DNA of 64,000 bases, from assembly GCA_036186865.1 (NCBI GenBank), contig AP025054.1:1521832-1585831 (forward strand), written 5' to 3'. The notes beneath the pieces are model-generated. The model saw only the letters and a program-made list of their open reading frames with translations. It did no database searches and was not told the DNA's origin. Position 1 is the first letter of the stretch. The number at the start of each line of letters is the position of its first letter. Positions 47,031-59,640 of this stretch are shown here, in pieces. The DNA comes from Eustoma russellianum (lineage: Eukaryota > Streptophyta > Magnoliopsida > Gentianales > Gentianaceae). Position numbers and translations under genes: made by a program.

Positions 47031-48414
47031 AACATGGGGAATGACATATGGACATAAGTAAATAATAATGATAGTCATATTTTGTTAATTAATAAATAAC
47101 AATTAAAATATCAAGTGATTACTTATTGCTATTCTAATTTTTTTTTTTTTTTTTTTTTTTGCAGTTCCTGTATCACGCGCGCATCAACTAATTGCACATT
47201 CCCAGATTATGAATTCTTCTGAGTTCTGACATTCTAAAAGTTTATTGTTTTACCTCTCTCACAAATAAAAGGGCAACCCATCACAAAAATTAAAATTAAA
47301 AAAAAATAAGGGGGAAAGGGAAAAGAAGAGAGAGGGGAGAGAAATACTTAGCCGAAAAATGAACCGTTTTATTCAGTATAATGAACTTTTTGTTTCTAGG
47401 GCTTTAGTCATTGTTTAAACTTATAATTGACGTGGCATGATAAGTTCACTTATAATTTCACATGTTATTATTAATAAGTTCTTATGCAAGTGTATTAACA
47501 TCCGGTCGTTATGAAACAATTTCTACTACTGAGCTGTCACACGACAATAATAAATTTGCATGTCTACTATATACCGTTCCGCATGCCATTATTTTATTAT
47601 ACAATATTAAGTTATTGTGGTGCATTATTATAACTATTGAGATCAGAACTTTTGTATTCATATCACATTGAAGTCTGATTGGGTATTTCCTTAAAAACAA
47701 ATACGTGTGATAATATAATTTAGAAAACGAAAAAATATGTTGCAAAACTAACGGTTACTGCAAATTGCAAAAGTGGATTACATCTTCCAGAATCAAGACA
47801 CTTTAATTGGGCCAAAAAATGAGATGCATTTATTGGTTCCTCAATTATGGCCCAAGGGTATAAATTTGGGCTACGACCACACGATTGGTTTCGGTTTATA
47901 TTATCGTTTCGGACTGATTACCATTGGGCCGTAAAATTTGGGACCTTTTGGAGTTTAGATAAAGCGATAGGATCTTAATTAAACTGGTACAGTATATAAT
48001 TAAAATATCCTTTATACTTTAGCCTGTAGTTATGCCACTGGAAAAAATTAATTATAGAGCAATAATTTTTATTCTTAAAGTAGCATAAGCATTTGTATCA
48101 TGGATGTGAATTAAGATGCAGTTTTTTTCCCGGTAGATGTTTTTTCTCCTTTCAATTTTCACCTATGATTTTTAAGTTCCTTTCTTGATTTTAATAAAAT
48201 GGTGCCCTGGAATATCTCTTCTACAGATAGGTAGCATATGCTTATCTAAAGGTGAATCAGCCAATAATCATTCATAATTGCTCTCAGACAACGTAATAGC
48301 TGTTTTGATTGGACTGCTAGGTAAATACGATTATGGAAAGACGGGAATTACAAACGGTCTGCGAAACTCTAGTAAATAAAAAAGGCGTTTTTGTTGTACT
48401 AGACTGTTGCGTTT
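47031..48414. other. Intergenic DNA, nothing recognised
   Basis: Contains a T-run of about 22 bp (47140-47160) and purine-rich sequence (47297-47345). No gene supported. Confidence 0.4.
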
Positions 48415-48562
48415 TTACAAGATCCAACGAAGGGTTGAATCGTTTCACAATCTAATGTATGTAGCCTTATCTTACAATTTTGTGCAAAAGACTGTTTCTA
48501 TGGTTCAAACCCGCGACTTCAAGATCATAAAACAGCAACTTTACGGGTTGCACTAATGTCCG
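48415..48562 (-). mobile_element. Au-type SINE, minus
   Basis: The minus strand reads TAGTGCAACCCGTAAAGTTG, B-box GCGGGTTTGAACCATAG, AAACAGTCTTTTGCACAAAA and GATAAGGCTACATACATTAG. This is a clear Au-family layout. Confidence 0.78.
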
Positions 48563-48954
48563 TACTCCATATAACACTATGAAGTAACGATGTAAATACA
48601 AATGAAAATTTAGCTTTCCAATCAGTTATGTGTTTGATAATTGTTTGGTTTTAAGTAATTGTTGCAAATTGATAATACGACTCGATCGAACATTTTAAGA
48701 CAATGGTCTGGACGTGTGTTAGTACCAATGCAAATTGACAGAGAAAATTTAAAATTATTCGTATCAATATTTATATCTTTTTATGAAGTTTAAATTTTTA
48801 TAGATTCAAAATGAATAAAGTGATAGCTTAGAAGAGAGTGTGATTTATAAATTTAATATTTTTTAAATGAGTGAAAATAAAAGAAAGCAAAATTACATAA
48901 TATCTACGCATCCTTACTTAACCCCAATTACTTTGGGTCAAGGTACTACTAGGT

Positions 48955-49770
48955 CGGTATGGAAACCCCCTTGATACTGGTTCCAAGTCAAAAATCTTTC
49001 CCACCTGGAGACATATTCAAAGCACCATATCTTTATTAAGAGCGGAATTTGAGACGTCGAACACTCAGGATAACCCACAGCTGCAGAAGCCGAAATGGAG
49101 AGCAACGCCTTCTGGAAAGTTTACCGTTGCTAGTGCTTACTCCTCACTTGATGCCGGCCACTCCACCAATATTAACTCTAAGTGGGACCACATTTGGGCC
49201 ATGAAGGGGCCGTGCAGATTGAATTTCTTTTTGTGGAAGATATGCCACCAAGCAATCCCGGTTAAGGCACTGTTACAAGAACATAACCTAATGGTAACTG
49301 GCGCGGTTGCCACTTATGTGGAGCAGCAGATGAAACCATATTACATTCCTTACGAGATTGTGCATGGGTGCAGCGGTATTTGGTCAAATCGGAATTTATG
49401 CAACAATTCAACCGCCCAATGGATCCTTTCCAGTGGGTGATGTCAAATTTAGAACACTCGTGGAGATGGCCACACATGAATAAAGAATGAAGATACATTT
49501 TCCATGAAGCAGTGAGTACGATCTGATATCGACGGAACCAATATGTTCATGGGGGCACTGCCCATTTGCCCCATCCGAGTTCTGTATATGATGAGATCTT
49601 CCTTCGAGTTCGTCGCTTACTAATAGCTCGTAGCCTTTATAACACGTCGGATGGTGAGATGGTAGATATTATGTAGCGTCTAGAAGCCAGTGTACATATT
49701 TTTCTTTCATTGTTTTCATATTGTATAGTTCTGACATTTGAGATATCAATAAAGATCCCCATTTTAGTGA
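48955..49770 (+). pseudogene. L1-type LINE 3' portion with zinc-binding RT domain, frameshifted
   Basis: Conceptual translation gives KWRATPSGKFTVASAYSSLD, then WDHIWAMKGPCRLNFFLWKI and CHQAIPVKALL, then after a frame change near 49308 CHLCGAADETILHSLRDCAW and later RRNQYVHGG. This order (W-x-F-x-WK...CxxC...HxxxxC) is the reverse-transcriptase zinc-binding (zf-RVT) region of plant LINEs, followed by the start of the RNase H-like part. At least one frameshift and a stop (near 49487) show it is dead. A TATCAATAAAGATCCCC tail near 49746 looks like the element 3' end. Confidence 0.75.
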
Positions 49771-49814
49771 AAAAATTACTTTAGTAGGCGTTCTCCATAC
49801 ATTATGCTTTCATA

Positions 49815-49972
49815 TTTTTGTAGGGTCCGACAAAGGGTTGGATCATCGCGATCTGATACACGGAGTCTTACCCTGCACTTTATACAATAGGTTGTTTCTA
49901 TGGCTCGGACACGTAACCTCAAAGTCACAAAACAACAACATTACCAGTTCTTTCAAAGTATTCCCTCAAAAA
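49815..49972 (-). mobile_element. Au-type SINE, minus, directly behind the LINE remnant
   Basis: The minus strand has TGAAAGAACTGGTAATGTTG, GAGGTTACGTGTCCGAGCCA, GAAACAACCTATTGTATAAA, AAGACTCCGTGTATCAGATC and CCAACCCTTTGTCGGACCCT. Confidence 0.75.
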
Positions 49973-51011
49973 GTACTCTAGTAGGTTAATCTTAAAATGT
50001 TTACCCAAAATACCCTTTTGTCACCACTCCTTCCTTCATTTCCACAACTCCTTGCCCTCCATCTCCACCGCCACCCCACTAACAGACGCCATCTTCATCT
50101 GTCAACAACGTCTTCTTCCTCCCACAACGATCTCGGCGTTCTAGGACATCTTATGATCATCCTTATAATCTGTAAAGACGATACCGGCAACTACATAACC
50201 ATCTCTCCAGCAAATCCCGAAAGATTAATAATGCCGTTCTGGAGCTTGATCTGAAGGTTTCTTGCATAATGTCTGCGCTCATGGAGTTTGATAGAAAGTT
50301 TCTGAAAGCCCATCTCGCCCAAGGTGGATTTTTCCAATGTAGCGTGATGGAAGAATTGTTACTTGATCTGTGCCAGTTAGTTTTTGGACTAATGACATAA
50401 AGCTTGAGGGATCTACTCGCACGAAAGTGATGTTGGGTGATGAAATTTGATCAAATGAAGAATAATAAATGGTGGCTTTGATTTTTCAAACTCATAATCT
50501 TTTTATGTATGATGTCTTTGGGAAGACTTACGTATGATGTCTACTGTAATTGATGATCGTTTTCAAAGTATAAAATATATATAAATATTTAATATGATCT
50601 CTTCATACTCATGGATATATTGGTAAGCTAAGGTTTTTTTTAATCTTCAAATTCTTTTCAGTCAATATTTCTGGCAAGAAATTACATGTTTTCTCGGGGG
50701 GGTGGGGGTGGGGGGAAGCCAAATGAATAAATTTGGTATGAATTTTAAAGAAAAAAGTATTGCTATTTGATTCACTAAGATAGGTAGTCCAATATTTACG
50801 ATAAACTCAAGAGAATCCTTAGTTAATGGCATCCATATTTCCTGTTATTAACATCTTTGATATATCATCCAGTAACCGGCCAGGGAAAGAGGAAAGCAGG
50901 CGACAACTTAGTCTTTTAAAAAGGAAAAAATAATTACACCGAGATAACGATTCTAACTTAGTCGTATATGCCTTTTTGAAAAATATATCATTATTTCTAT
51001 TTGTTTTATAC
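49973..51011. other. Intergenic DNA, no supported gene
   Basis: Frames at 49997-50254 are Pro/His/Ser-rich without family signature. A G-rich tract lies at 50695-50716. Confidence 0.35.
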
Positions 51012-51370
51012 AAGGTGGGTCTTGGAACAATTAATAAGATTGTTGATTTATAACTTTGAAGTCACATGTTTGAGCTGCGAAAACAGACTCTTGCACAAAA
51101 AATTGTAAAGTAAGCCTGCATACATCACATCGCAAAACGATCTGGCCCTCCCTGTACGTATAGGGTAAGGCATCATATATTAGATCGCGAAGTGATCAGG
51201 CCAGCCTCTTGCACAAAAAAGTGTATGGTAAGGCTCCATACATCAGATCGCAAAAGCGATCCGGTCCTCCCTGGACGTGTAGGGTAAGACTGCATACATC
51301 AGATCGCAAAGAGATTCGGCCCTCTCTGGACCCTACACAAACGCAGAAGCCGAGTACACCAGAAACGCCC
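51012..51370 (+). mobile_element. Au-type SINE with internally amplified body
   Basis: The 5' half is standard (B-box-like ACATGTTTGAGCTGC, then AAACAGACTCTTGCAC). The segment GCATACATCAGATCGCAAA...CGATCCGGYCCTCCCTGGAC, normally present once, occurs about four times in imperfect tandem (near 51117, 51173, 51236, 51292). It then ends with the usual CAAACGCAGAAGCCGAGTAC tail. Length is about 360 bp against about 200 bp for other copies. Confidence 0.75.
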
Positions 51371-52084
51371 GTTTTATTTCTATTTCTTCTATGCGCTTTA
51401 TACATTTAATTTGAACACCTCATATTTTAAATCATCAAAATTGAAAAAATTTGTAGATTCATTTTTCCTTGAACTTAGAAACTAGGCTGGCAGGCTTAAT
51501 TTTCTCCTGGAAATAATTTTATTATTTCAGTATATGTGAATAATTTATTCTTGCTTACCAAGGGACGTAACATATTACCGTTTAACTATTCATATTGAGA
51601 AAAAGTCACTGTCCTGAATGGCTGACAAGTGACAATAATATAGCGACTAATATTGCAGCTATTCATATAATAATTAACACATATGGTCAAGACAATATTA
51701 AATATGTTAGGGAGAGAAAATGACGTAAGCAATGGTGGTGACTCTGGAATATAATAATTAAATTTTGGCTTCTTATTGTTATTGCAACAGGTGCAGTGAA
51801 AGGAATTTATACGCGTACATTTCCTACCGTCCTAATAATAAGTCACCTACGCGTTCTCATGAAGGATTAAAACTAACAAGGGACAATTACCTTTTCACCC
51901 TAAATAACTTTTAGAATTTTTCCCGTTTAAAATTTAATATTTAAACGGCTTTTTGGTTTTGAACTAAAATGAAAACGATATTTTCTGTCAACTCAACAGA
52001 ATTTAGTTTATTTTTTTTCTTCCTTTTGGACTTATGTAGTCTGACGGATTCTCGATATCCTCTCTAATTTAAAATTTTTCAGAT

Positions 52085-52270
52085 CAGATCTGAGGATCCT
52101 GAAGGTGAGTTAAAATATAAGGTCTCCAATCATTCGTCGGCACGTATACAAAATCAGTTTTTTAAAGAAGGGTGTGCTGCACTTTTTTAATTAAAAAAAA
52201 GTTGTTTTTGTACATGTGGCGACACTTGATTGGAGACCTCATATTTTGCCTCACTTTTAATCTCATCTGA
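52085..52270. mobile_element. Palindromic MITE, second G-box-containing family, copy 2
   Basis: The arms read GTGAGTTAAAATATAAGGTC at the left and, inward from the right, GATTAAAAGTGAGGCAAAAT, sharing GTCTCCAATCA. GGCACGTATAC and GTACATGTGGC are decayed forms of the ACACGTG cores seen at 44660-44820. Confidence 0.62.
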
Positions 52271-52961
52271 ACCCAAATTTTTGACCTTTATATGTTCATT
52301 TTGTTCTTTCATGATTATTTTTTATTAAAGGAGTACTATCAACGGAGAAGGTTTGAATTAATCATGAATTGTTACGTCATGGACGATTCGGACGAAGATG
52401 AAAGATTTCGGAAAAATATCCATGTTACTTTTGTGTTCTTAAATTGTGAAGTTTTTTTTTCCTTCGATAGATTTTAATATCGTTATGATATACTGATTAT
52501 GTGTTGTTGTTGTTGAATGTAGAAGTTTCAGGTCAGTCATGACGTGTTAATAACTCATTCTTAAAAATGTTGTGTTATTTTACATTTTGATTTCAAAACA
52601 TTGTCACATTTCTAAAATAAAAGTACATTAATAGTCAAAGTTTCTAAGATACTCTTTCAAATATTATATATATGATTTCTATAGTTTATTTTACTTAACT
52701 ATCTAAGAAAGAAAAGAAATAGTGAGCAAAATAATTTGGCTCTTTAAATTATATTCAGTACAAACTAAGACAATATTTTTAAAAACAAAAGAAAGTAAAT
52801 ATGTATATTTCGGTATGTGTGTGTATATAGTTCCCACTATCCCTCAAGACTAAAACATGTATGTATTCCAAGGATTAATGCTTAAGTAAAAGTTATGCGT
52901 GAAACGTCGCTTAATTTATCCGCTTGACATTACAACTATGTATGTTTGTGTTATTTCTTCC

Positions 52962-53190
52962 GTTTGAAAAATATTGTTACGATTAGTTTATAGAATTACT
53001 TATCAAACATCAATTAAGTCAAAATTTTAAATATATTTAACATAATAGTTTATCAAAATAGTTTTCACACAATTTAAAATTTAAATTTCATTCGACAATG
53101 TACAAAGTACTTTGACAATTCAACTATAAATAATATTTGACCAACTATATGTTTGACCGACTATAATACTATTTATAGGATTGATGGAGT
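52962..53190. mobile_element. Stowaway-like MITE (decayed)
   Basis: TTCTTCCGTTTGAAAAATAT at the left and, inward from the right, TACTCCATCAATCCTATAAA. AT-rich interior. Confidence 0.5.
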
Positions 53191-53261
53191 ACTTTTTTAA
53201 TATGTGAATAGAAAGGTTACTTGTAGAACTTAAACTTTCTATTCTTATATTAAAAAATATA

Positions 53262-53335
53262 CAGGTACATATAGAGCCGAGGTCTCACTGGAAGCAAATC
53301 TCTATCCTTTAAAATATTGGTATTGTTTGTATGCC
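53262..53335 (+). mobile_element. SINE, family A, truncated
   Basis: CAGGTACATATAGAGCCGAG, GTCTCACTGGAAGCAAATCT, then GGTATTGTTTGTATGCC. The 3' half is missing. Confidence 0.6.
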
Positions 53336-53472
53336 TAGATGTAGACCGAATGATGCGTTCAATGATCAAAAGCTCATAAAAAGCACACAGCCCGTTAGAG
53401 TTGTACTCCAGTCGTAAATACCCAAAACATGAAGAAAGAGGCGATGGTGAGATGCATGGTATACAAATGTCT

Positions 53473-53895
53473 AAATACTAAATGTTAATAAAGATCAATC
53501 ATCTTCAAACTGGGGATGATAAAGCTTGAAAAGGTTGACATTCAGTGCTACAGTCATCGAATAATAATATCATTGAACCCACAGGAGATTGAATCTGGAT
53601 TGATAAAATTATGATATCAGAAATGATTACTGAACAACAATGATATGGTGGGGTGTCAGGTTAGGTCATCAAGTAAGCTAGCCTATTTAAAAGGATGAAA
53701 TATAAAGACTCAAAATTCTGCATTAGATAAAGTGAAGATTATGGTATGATATACAAGAATGAGCACGAGTAATAAATGTCAATAAACATTAATCATTTTT
53801 AAATCAATAATTACGAAGCCTTAAAAAGTTGACATTAAATACTATTGTCGGTCTCATAATAGCATCGCCGGCCCACAAGAGATAGACTCTGGATC
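53473..53895 (+). repeat. Ancient direct repeat, two units
   Basis: Units at about 53473-53592 and 53768-53895 share, in order, AATGTYAATAAA, AATCATYTTCAAA, GTTGACATT and CCCACARGAGAT. They are diverged but collinear. The element type is unknown. Confidence 0.45.
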
Positions 53896-54660
53896 GTAAC
53901 ACATGATCCAATCACTTTAAAACTGGTATAGATCAAACTAATGATTAAAATAAAGAATGATGTTTCTTTGTTATTCTTAGGTGTGCCCCGGATGAAGGTA
54001 AGAATATTATGTCTATACCATGTCTTGTTCTCTATCTTATTTAATCAGTAACGAATCTACCTTAGCAAGAGGGTATGCAAATAATTTTATAAAAAAAAAT
54101 TAGTAAAGAGTAAATTTAATATTTTGGTTGAGCTTGAAAAAAAAAAAAAAAGAGGAAAATCTCTCAGGTCATAAAGGAAAGTTAATCGTCTTCTTTTTAA
54201 GCAAAGTTAGTAGACTTTAAGTCATGATATTAAAAGACTTAGTCAAATGATACTATCATTTATTTTGGGTATGAAAATTTAATAAATAATTAAAACTCAT
54301 AATTGTAGAAACACTTTTTAGACTTGAAAACTATGTTGAGTTATGTATAAATGGATTGATTCAATTAGTAGTTTGAGTATTCGCTGACTTATTGATATTT
54401 TAAATGATCTGGCCTACTAATATCATGGGGATTGTCTAAGCAATTTCTGTAGATGAGATCATGTAACAGCATATAATCATATGCTATATATCCACTGTAA
54501 TAAAAGGCGTAACCTCCAAAAGCTAAGCCCTTAGCTCTGGCCTGCTCACCTCTTTTCATGATCCTCCTTTGATATATCCGCAATTTTGCCTTTCTTAATC
54601 CTCACCCCTTTTGTTACACCATCATTTTCTACCATATTCCCAAACTTTTATTCCCTCCTC

Positions 54661-54671
54661 CATATATACAG
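54661..54671 (+). promoter_or_regulatory. TATA-box candidate for the kinase gene
   Basis: CATATATACAG lies 57 bp before the start codon at 54728. It is the only TATA-like sequence in the near 5' flank. Confidence 0.4.
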
Positions 54672-54727
54672 ACAACATCATTGCTCTTAGCTAAATTTCT
54701 TGCTCCATCTGCCTCACCGGCGACGCC

Positions 54728-56751
54728 ATGCGGGGTACAAAGATGATGAGATGTCTATGCTTCTCCTCCGACGAACCACAACCTAGGATCAGGTGATTCA
54801 TTATTTCTCGATAGAGCCCTCCTAGGAATTTCTACGTATTCTTTTTATCATGTCAGTGTTTTTTCTTCTTGTTCTTGATGATGATGTGGTGATGAATGAT
54901 AACTTTCAGTGGGGGCAATAAGAAAAAAGACTATCCATGGGATGTGTACACCCTAAAGGAAATTCTTCATGCCACAAACAATTTTCACACCGATAACAAG
55001 ATCGGAGAAGGTGGCTTCGGAAGTGTTTATTGGGGTCGAACAAATAAAGGCGTCGAGGCAATTCCTCTTCTCCTACCTCTACTTGTACATTTATTAACAT
55101 ATAGTTTTATTGTACTCGGTGAATAATATATGTATGATATATTGTATATGTATAATGGATGCATCATATGTTACAAGTTTTACACTCACCGATGAGTGAT
55201 GTATGCACACATGTATTTCTTTTGTTATGGTAAGTTGCAATTATTAGGATAACTGATTTATTAGATTAAACTGGTGGGATGCAGATTGCAGTGAAAAGAT
55301 TGAAGGCGATGAGTGCTAAAGCGGAAATGGAGTTTGCGGTTGAAGTGGAGATTCTTGGTAGGGTAAGACACAAGAATTTATTGGGACTTCGAGGATTTTA
55401 TGCCGGCGCGGATGAGAGGTTGATTATATATGATTACATGCCTAATCATAGTCTGGTCACTCATCTTCACGGCCAACTTGCCGCCGATTGTCTCCTCGAT
55501 TGGCACCGACGTTTGAACACTATCATTGGTTCCGCTGAAGGCTTATCGTAAGTATCCAATTCCTAAAGATTTTCATTTATAACATGACTATTTCTTAGGT
55601 TGGTAACACGAATATTTCTTCCATTCAACTGATTGAATAAAATCCTTAAGAACACTTTCTGCCCACAACCTTTCCAACTCCAAGTTGCGCAGTACACCAT
55701 CATGTATGACATATACTTCATATCCTCTTATTAACTGATGAAAGATGTAAACCGTTCGAAGTTATTGCTGTAATCTTCTTCTTTGGATTAAGGCATACAC
55801 AAATTTTACTATGATCATTGATCAAGTATGATTAGTTGGCCAATGACCAATGAAATGTGTAGAATATTGATGGGACCCTTGTTTTGGCCAATCACCCCCT
55901 TGCTTGCATATAGATAAAACTTATTTGTCATCATTTTATTGAGCCACTAGTTGATCAATGATCATAGTAAAATTTCTGATATAATAGTAGTCTTAGTAGT
56001 TTCTTCTAATAACTTAGTTATGGGCTCTTGGATTTACGTCTTAAGGAATATAACACTAGCCTGATCTTGTTACAAAAGGTACTTGCACCATGAAGCAAAT
56101 CCTCATATCATACATAGAGACATTAAAGCAAGCAATGTGCTTTTGGACTCAGATTTCGTAGCAAAAGTTGCCGATTTTGGATTTGCCAAGTTGATCCCAG
56201 AAGGGGTTTCACATGTCACAACAAGAGTGAAAGGAACACTAGGATACTTGGCCCCGGAATATGCAATGTGGGGAAAAGTATCAGAGAGTTGTGATGTTTA
56301 TAGCTTTGGGATTCTACTTCTGGAGATAATCAGTGGTAGGAAGCCATTGGAGAAGCTCCCAGGTGGCGTGAAGCGCGATATAGTTCAATGGGTAACTCCT
56401 TATGTTCAAAAAAGTGCTTTTGATCATATTGTGGATCCGAGATTGAAAGGTGAATTCGACCGTACTCAACTCAAGGCCGTTGTTATGATCGCCATGAGGT
56501 GTACGGACGGTAATCCTGAGAACCGTCCGAGCATGTTGGATGTGGTGGTTTGGCTTAGGGGTGGGATGGGAACTAGAAAGAAGGAGATGAGATTTAAGAA
56601 AAATAGAGATGATCATGAAATGATTAAGGCTATCAAAGGTAAAGGAGATGATGATGATACAGACAAGTCTGACGAGGAATACCCATCGGAAATCGCAACG
56701 ATCAGGCTGCCTTATGCCGGAGCCGGACAGAGAAAGAAACAGTTTGTTTGA
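54728..56751 (+). CDS. PTI1-like receptor-like cytoplasmic kinase, 4 exons
   Basis: Exons 54728-54792, 54910-55057, 55285-55547 and 56079-56751 encode 382 residues. There is no signal peptide or membrane helix. The short N-terminus has Cys9 and Cys11, which could be lipid-modified. The kinase domain is complete: Gly-rich loop GEGGFGSVYWG (about 54-63), K75 (IAVKRLK), HRD with D173 and IKASN, DFG at 191-193, APE in GYLAPEYAMWG, and NRPSM near the end. The C-terminal tail is Lys- and Asp/Glu-rich (KGDDDDTDKSDEE). It is closest in style to PTI1-like kinases such as At3g15890-type proteins (family-level recognition), which are serine/threonine kinases despite the 'tyrosine' label. The intron 2 donor is GAG|GCAATT, which preserves the GVE|IAVKRLK junction typical of relatives. 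The next GT would remove or alter conserved residues. The substrate and pathway are not inferable. Confidence 0.92.
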
Positions 56752-57333
56752 ACATTATATTCTTGTTTGTTTGAAAACTGTATGAGCTTTTGTGCAGGCT
56801 TTCTCAATATGTTTTTGGTAGCAATGCTACTGGTTGAAATATTCTGAGGCCATATGATATAAGTATCATAAATATTCATCTTTTTTTAATGTTTTCCGTT
56901 TTTTTTTTCAGATGACCCAGTCCGTATAGACAAGTTCGGGACCTTTTTTTTTTTCCAAGTTTCCTAGTTTGAATAAAAGACATTTTTAGTCGCTTTCTTA
57001 TAGGAATATAAAAATTTTCCAAGATAGTTTTGTCATAGCACGACAATTGGACAATGACTTGCCAACTCATACGTTTTGTTTTTATGGTCAAATAGAAATT
57101 CAGGCCTTCTTTTGCTTGTATTACCTTTTGTTTTCTGCTCTCACATCTTTTAAGTATAAAGAATCTGATCCCAAATGTCCTCTAATGTATAAATTCCATG
57201 AGAATCACAAGGTATATTAGAAAAGAAAAAAAAAAAGCAGAAACATTCGATATCTTAGATTATAAATTCCTTCGTCGGATGCTTTTGCTATTGTCTTGAA
57301 ACAAATATTAGTGGGCCAGGAAATCGCAGGCTA
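56752..57333. other. 3' flank of the kinase gene
   Basis: AATAAAAGACA at about 56973 is a possible polyadenylation signal. No further gene or element. Confidence 0.4.
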
Positions 57334-57342
57334 TATTAATCG

Positions 57343-57524
57343 GGGTTGGGATCTTCTAACCCCACTTTCCTCACCCCATTTGTGACCGCGTCACACGTAG
57401 TAGCAAAGGGGTGGAGAGGCTAGATGCGGGTGACACTCATCTAACCTCACCACTTCCCCTTGCTGCCACGTATCGCGCGGTCACGCGTCACCGCATATCC
57501 TTTGCAGTGAGGGGATCCTATCCC
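57343..57524. mobile_element. G-box MULE-MITE copy 4, with perfect 9-bp TSD
   Basis: 182 bp. Left GGGTTGGGATCTTCTAACCC, right end inward GGGATAGGATCCCCTCACTG. TATTAATCG lies on both sides (57334-57342, 57525-57533). The CACGTG cores have decayed to CACACGTAGTAG and GCCACGTATCG. Confidence 0.87.
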
Positions 57525-57533
57525 TATTAATCG

Positions 57534-59537
57534 CTGATGTCTTTTGCGACATAAAAGGCATCAATAGCCTTGCTAAGTTAAAAAAAAAAAAAAAAAAAAC
57601 TCATATCCTAACCTCAATAAATTATATTGTTCTAGTATTAATGAGTTTTGGTAATGACACAAATTAAGAAACTCAACAACCTCCTAAATGTGATGGTCAT
57701 ATATAGAGGTGGCTACAACGTATCCACTGTAAACTGGGTCAGTATATCTATCTAATTGGATCAAAAAAAATATGGCCCAAACAATAATGAAATACACACC
57801 GTATCTGCCTCAATTTTTGAACCTAAACCTCCTAAATGTGATGGTCATATACAAACGTGGCCATAAGGTATCCTCTGTAAACCGGATCAGTATATCTATT
57901 CAATTAGGTTAGAAAATCTGGTACAGACAGCAATGAAATACACACTGCATCTACCTCAGGTTTTGAACCTACACCGCTTAGAAGATAATCTACTATCTGA
58001 ATATAAATTGAGCTACGTCTTGTGAGAGGCAATAGCTTTTCTATTTACATTTAGTGAAGCAACAGAACTACAGAAATAATAAATGTATTAAGTGAAAAGT
58101 TTTGTCCTCTAATGAAAAAGAAAAAGAAAAAAATCTAAGAGATCTCTGTTTTCGTATTTTTTGGTGGTGTTTTTTTAAACAATTCATGAATTGCTAGTAA
58201 TTACATAGAGTAGAGAGAATTGCTTGTTATCACCAGCTTGCGCGTTGTACTTTTCTGGCCTGTCAATATTGTAAAAAAATTTTACTTGCATATTCCTTGT
58301 AAGATGACAATGTTATTTAACAGTGTCTGACTCGACATTATTAATAAGATGGCTAAGAAAAAAAATTGTATTCTACCTCTAGCCTCTTAAGTGGAGTACC
58401 TTAAGTACAAAAAAATAATAATAAAATTATCTCGTCACTGAACCAATTATTAGTCAATCTAATACTCGTTTTTTTACCTACATACTTGATGAATATATGA
58501 AAAAATTATCATAGAAGTACATAGTTATAGTTTTAATTTTATGACTACAAACATACTTATGGTCTAAATTGAGATATAAAAATGCTAAGTGCAAAAGTAT
58601 TATCTCTTATTTGCCTCAAAAAAATACTCTCTCTGCGTTATTATTTCTTAATCACGGTACTAAAGTACATAACTACTAATGCAATACGAACTTCAAAATT
58701 ATCGAAGAAAAAGGAAAAGGGTTGCTTGGCCGGCTTTGATACGGCCGAGTCAGCATGTTGTAGTCAACCGGGAAAAAAAAATTGTGGTAGTCAATGGGAC
58801 CCTTTTTTATACGAAAGGAACGATGTTATAGATTTTATAGATGAATATCAAAAAAAATTTACAAGGGCCTACGTACTTCGACCAATGCGCAAGCACTCTC
58901 TATATAAAAAAGAGCGTCAAATCCATATTCCGTAGAATATTTTTTTTTCTAAAACAAAATAAAGTTTAGATTAAAGGAGACATTTCCATTTCAAACCATC
59001 TCATCTCATTAGGGTTTACATGTAAATTTACACATTGTCCAGTATCATGAGGGGCTTTGTCACAAGAAGAATCGCTCCCAATATTATTCGAATCTAAAAC
59101 TTTATAAGTCGAAATATACAAACTTTACCAACTGATTTTGTTGAACCCAATCTGCATTTAAGAAGGGACGGTATTTTGGAGTCCCATTAACAAAATATGC
59201 AAAATATGTGTTAATGAATTTCATAACAAGGGCAAAAAAAAAAAATTAGGGTCACACAACTTCTTTTAGGAAACCGTTTCGACCATTCAATTTTTTCCCC
59301 TTAAAATTCATCCGCCAACCTATTAAAAAGCATATCAAATTTGTCACTCTCGGTTTTTTCTCCAGTAAAATAGTGGAATGTTTTCAAAATCTTTTGGACG
59401 GGTAAGTAATCATGAAAACAAGCGAAAACATCAAGTGCCAAACAAAATATCGATTATTGACATTGATTTTTGGAGGGAAATCAGATCGTACAAAGCTTGA
59501 TTAGGGTTTTTAACCAAATTGGGGCACTCAATTTTTC
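57534..59537. other. Intergenic DNA with a direct duplication
   Basis: A segment of about 130 bp with CCTCCTAAATGTGATGGTCA occurs twice (about 57680-57810 and 57828-57965). A 117-codon frame at 58582-58935 has no recognisable family and biased Lys content, so it was not called a gene. Confidence 0.4.
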
Positions 59538-59640
59538 TTATATCATCATCATCCGTACTCCGTATATTCAAACGACATTAAAAGCTATTGATAGGATCTG
59601 GAAAGAGTAGGTGGCAGACCAACAATATCTCTGTCCCAAA
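59538..59640 (-). mobile_element. SINE, family A, minus, 3' part
   Basis: The minus strand has TGGGACAGAGATATTGTTGG, CCTACTCTTTCCAGATCCTA and TTTTAATGTCGTTTGAATAT, with a GATGATGATGA tail. Confidence 0.55.

Noticed and set aside
51012..51370. CRISPR-like array of direct repeats
   Set aside because: The repeats are imperfect, carry no unique spacers, and are explained by the Au SINE body in a plant genome.
51196..51409. Opposed open frames of similar length on both strands
   Set aside because: They are produced by the amplified Au SINE body, not coding.
58582..58935. 117-codon open frame on the plus strand
   Set aside because: Lys-rich, no known domain, no splice partner, in AT-rich DNA. 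Probably chance.
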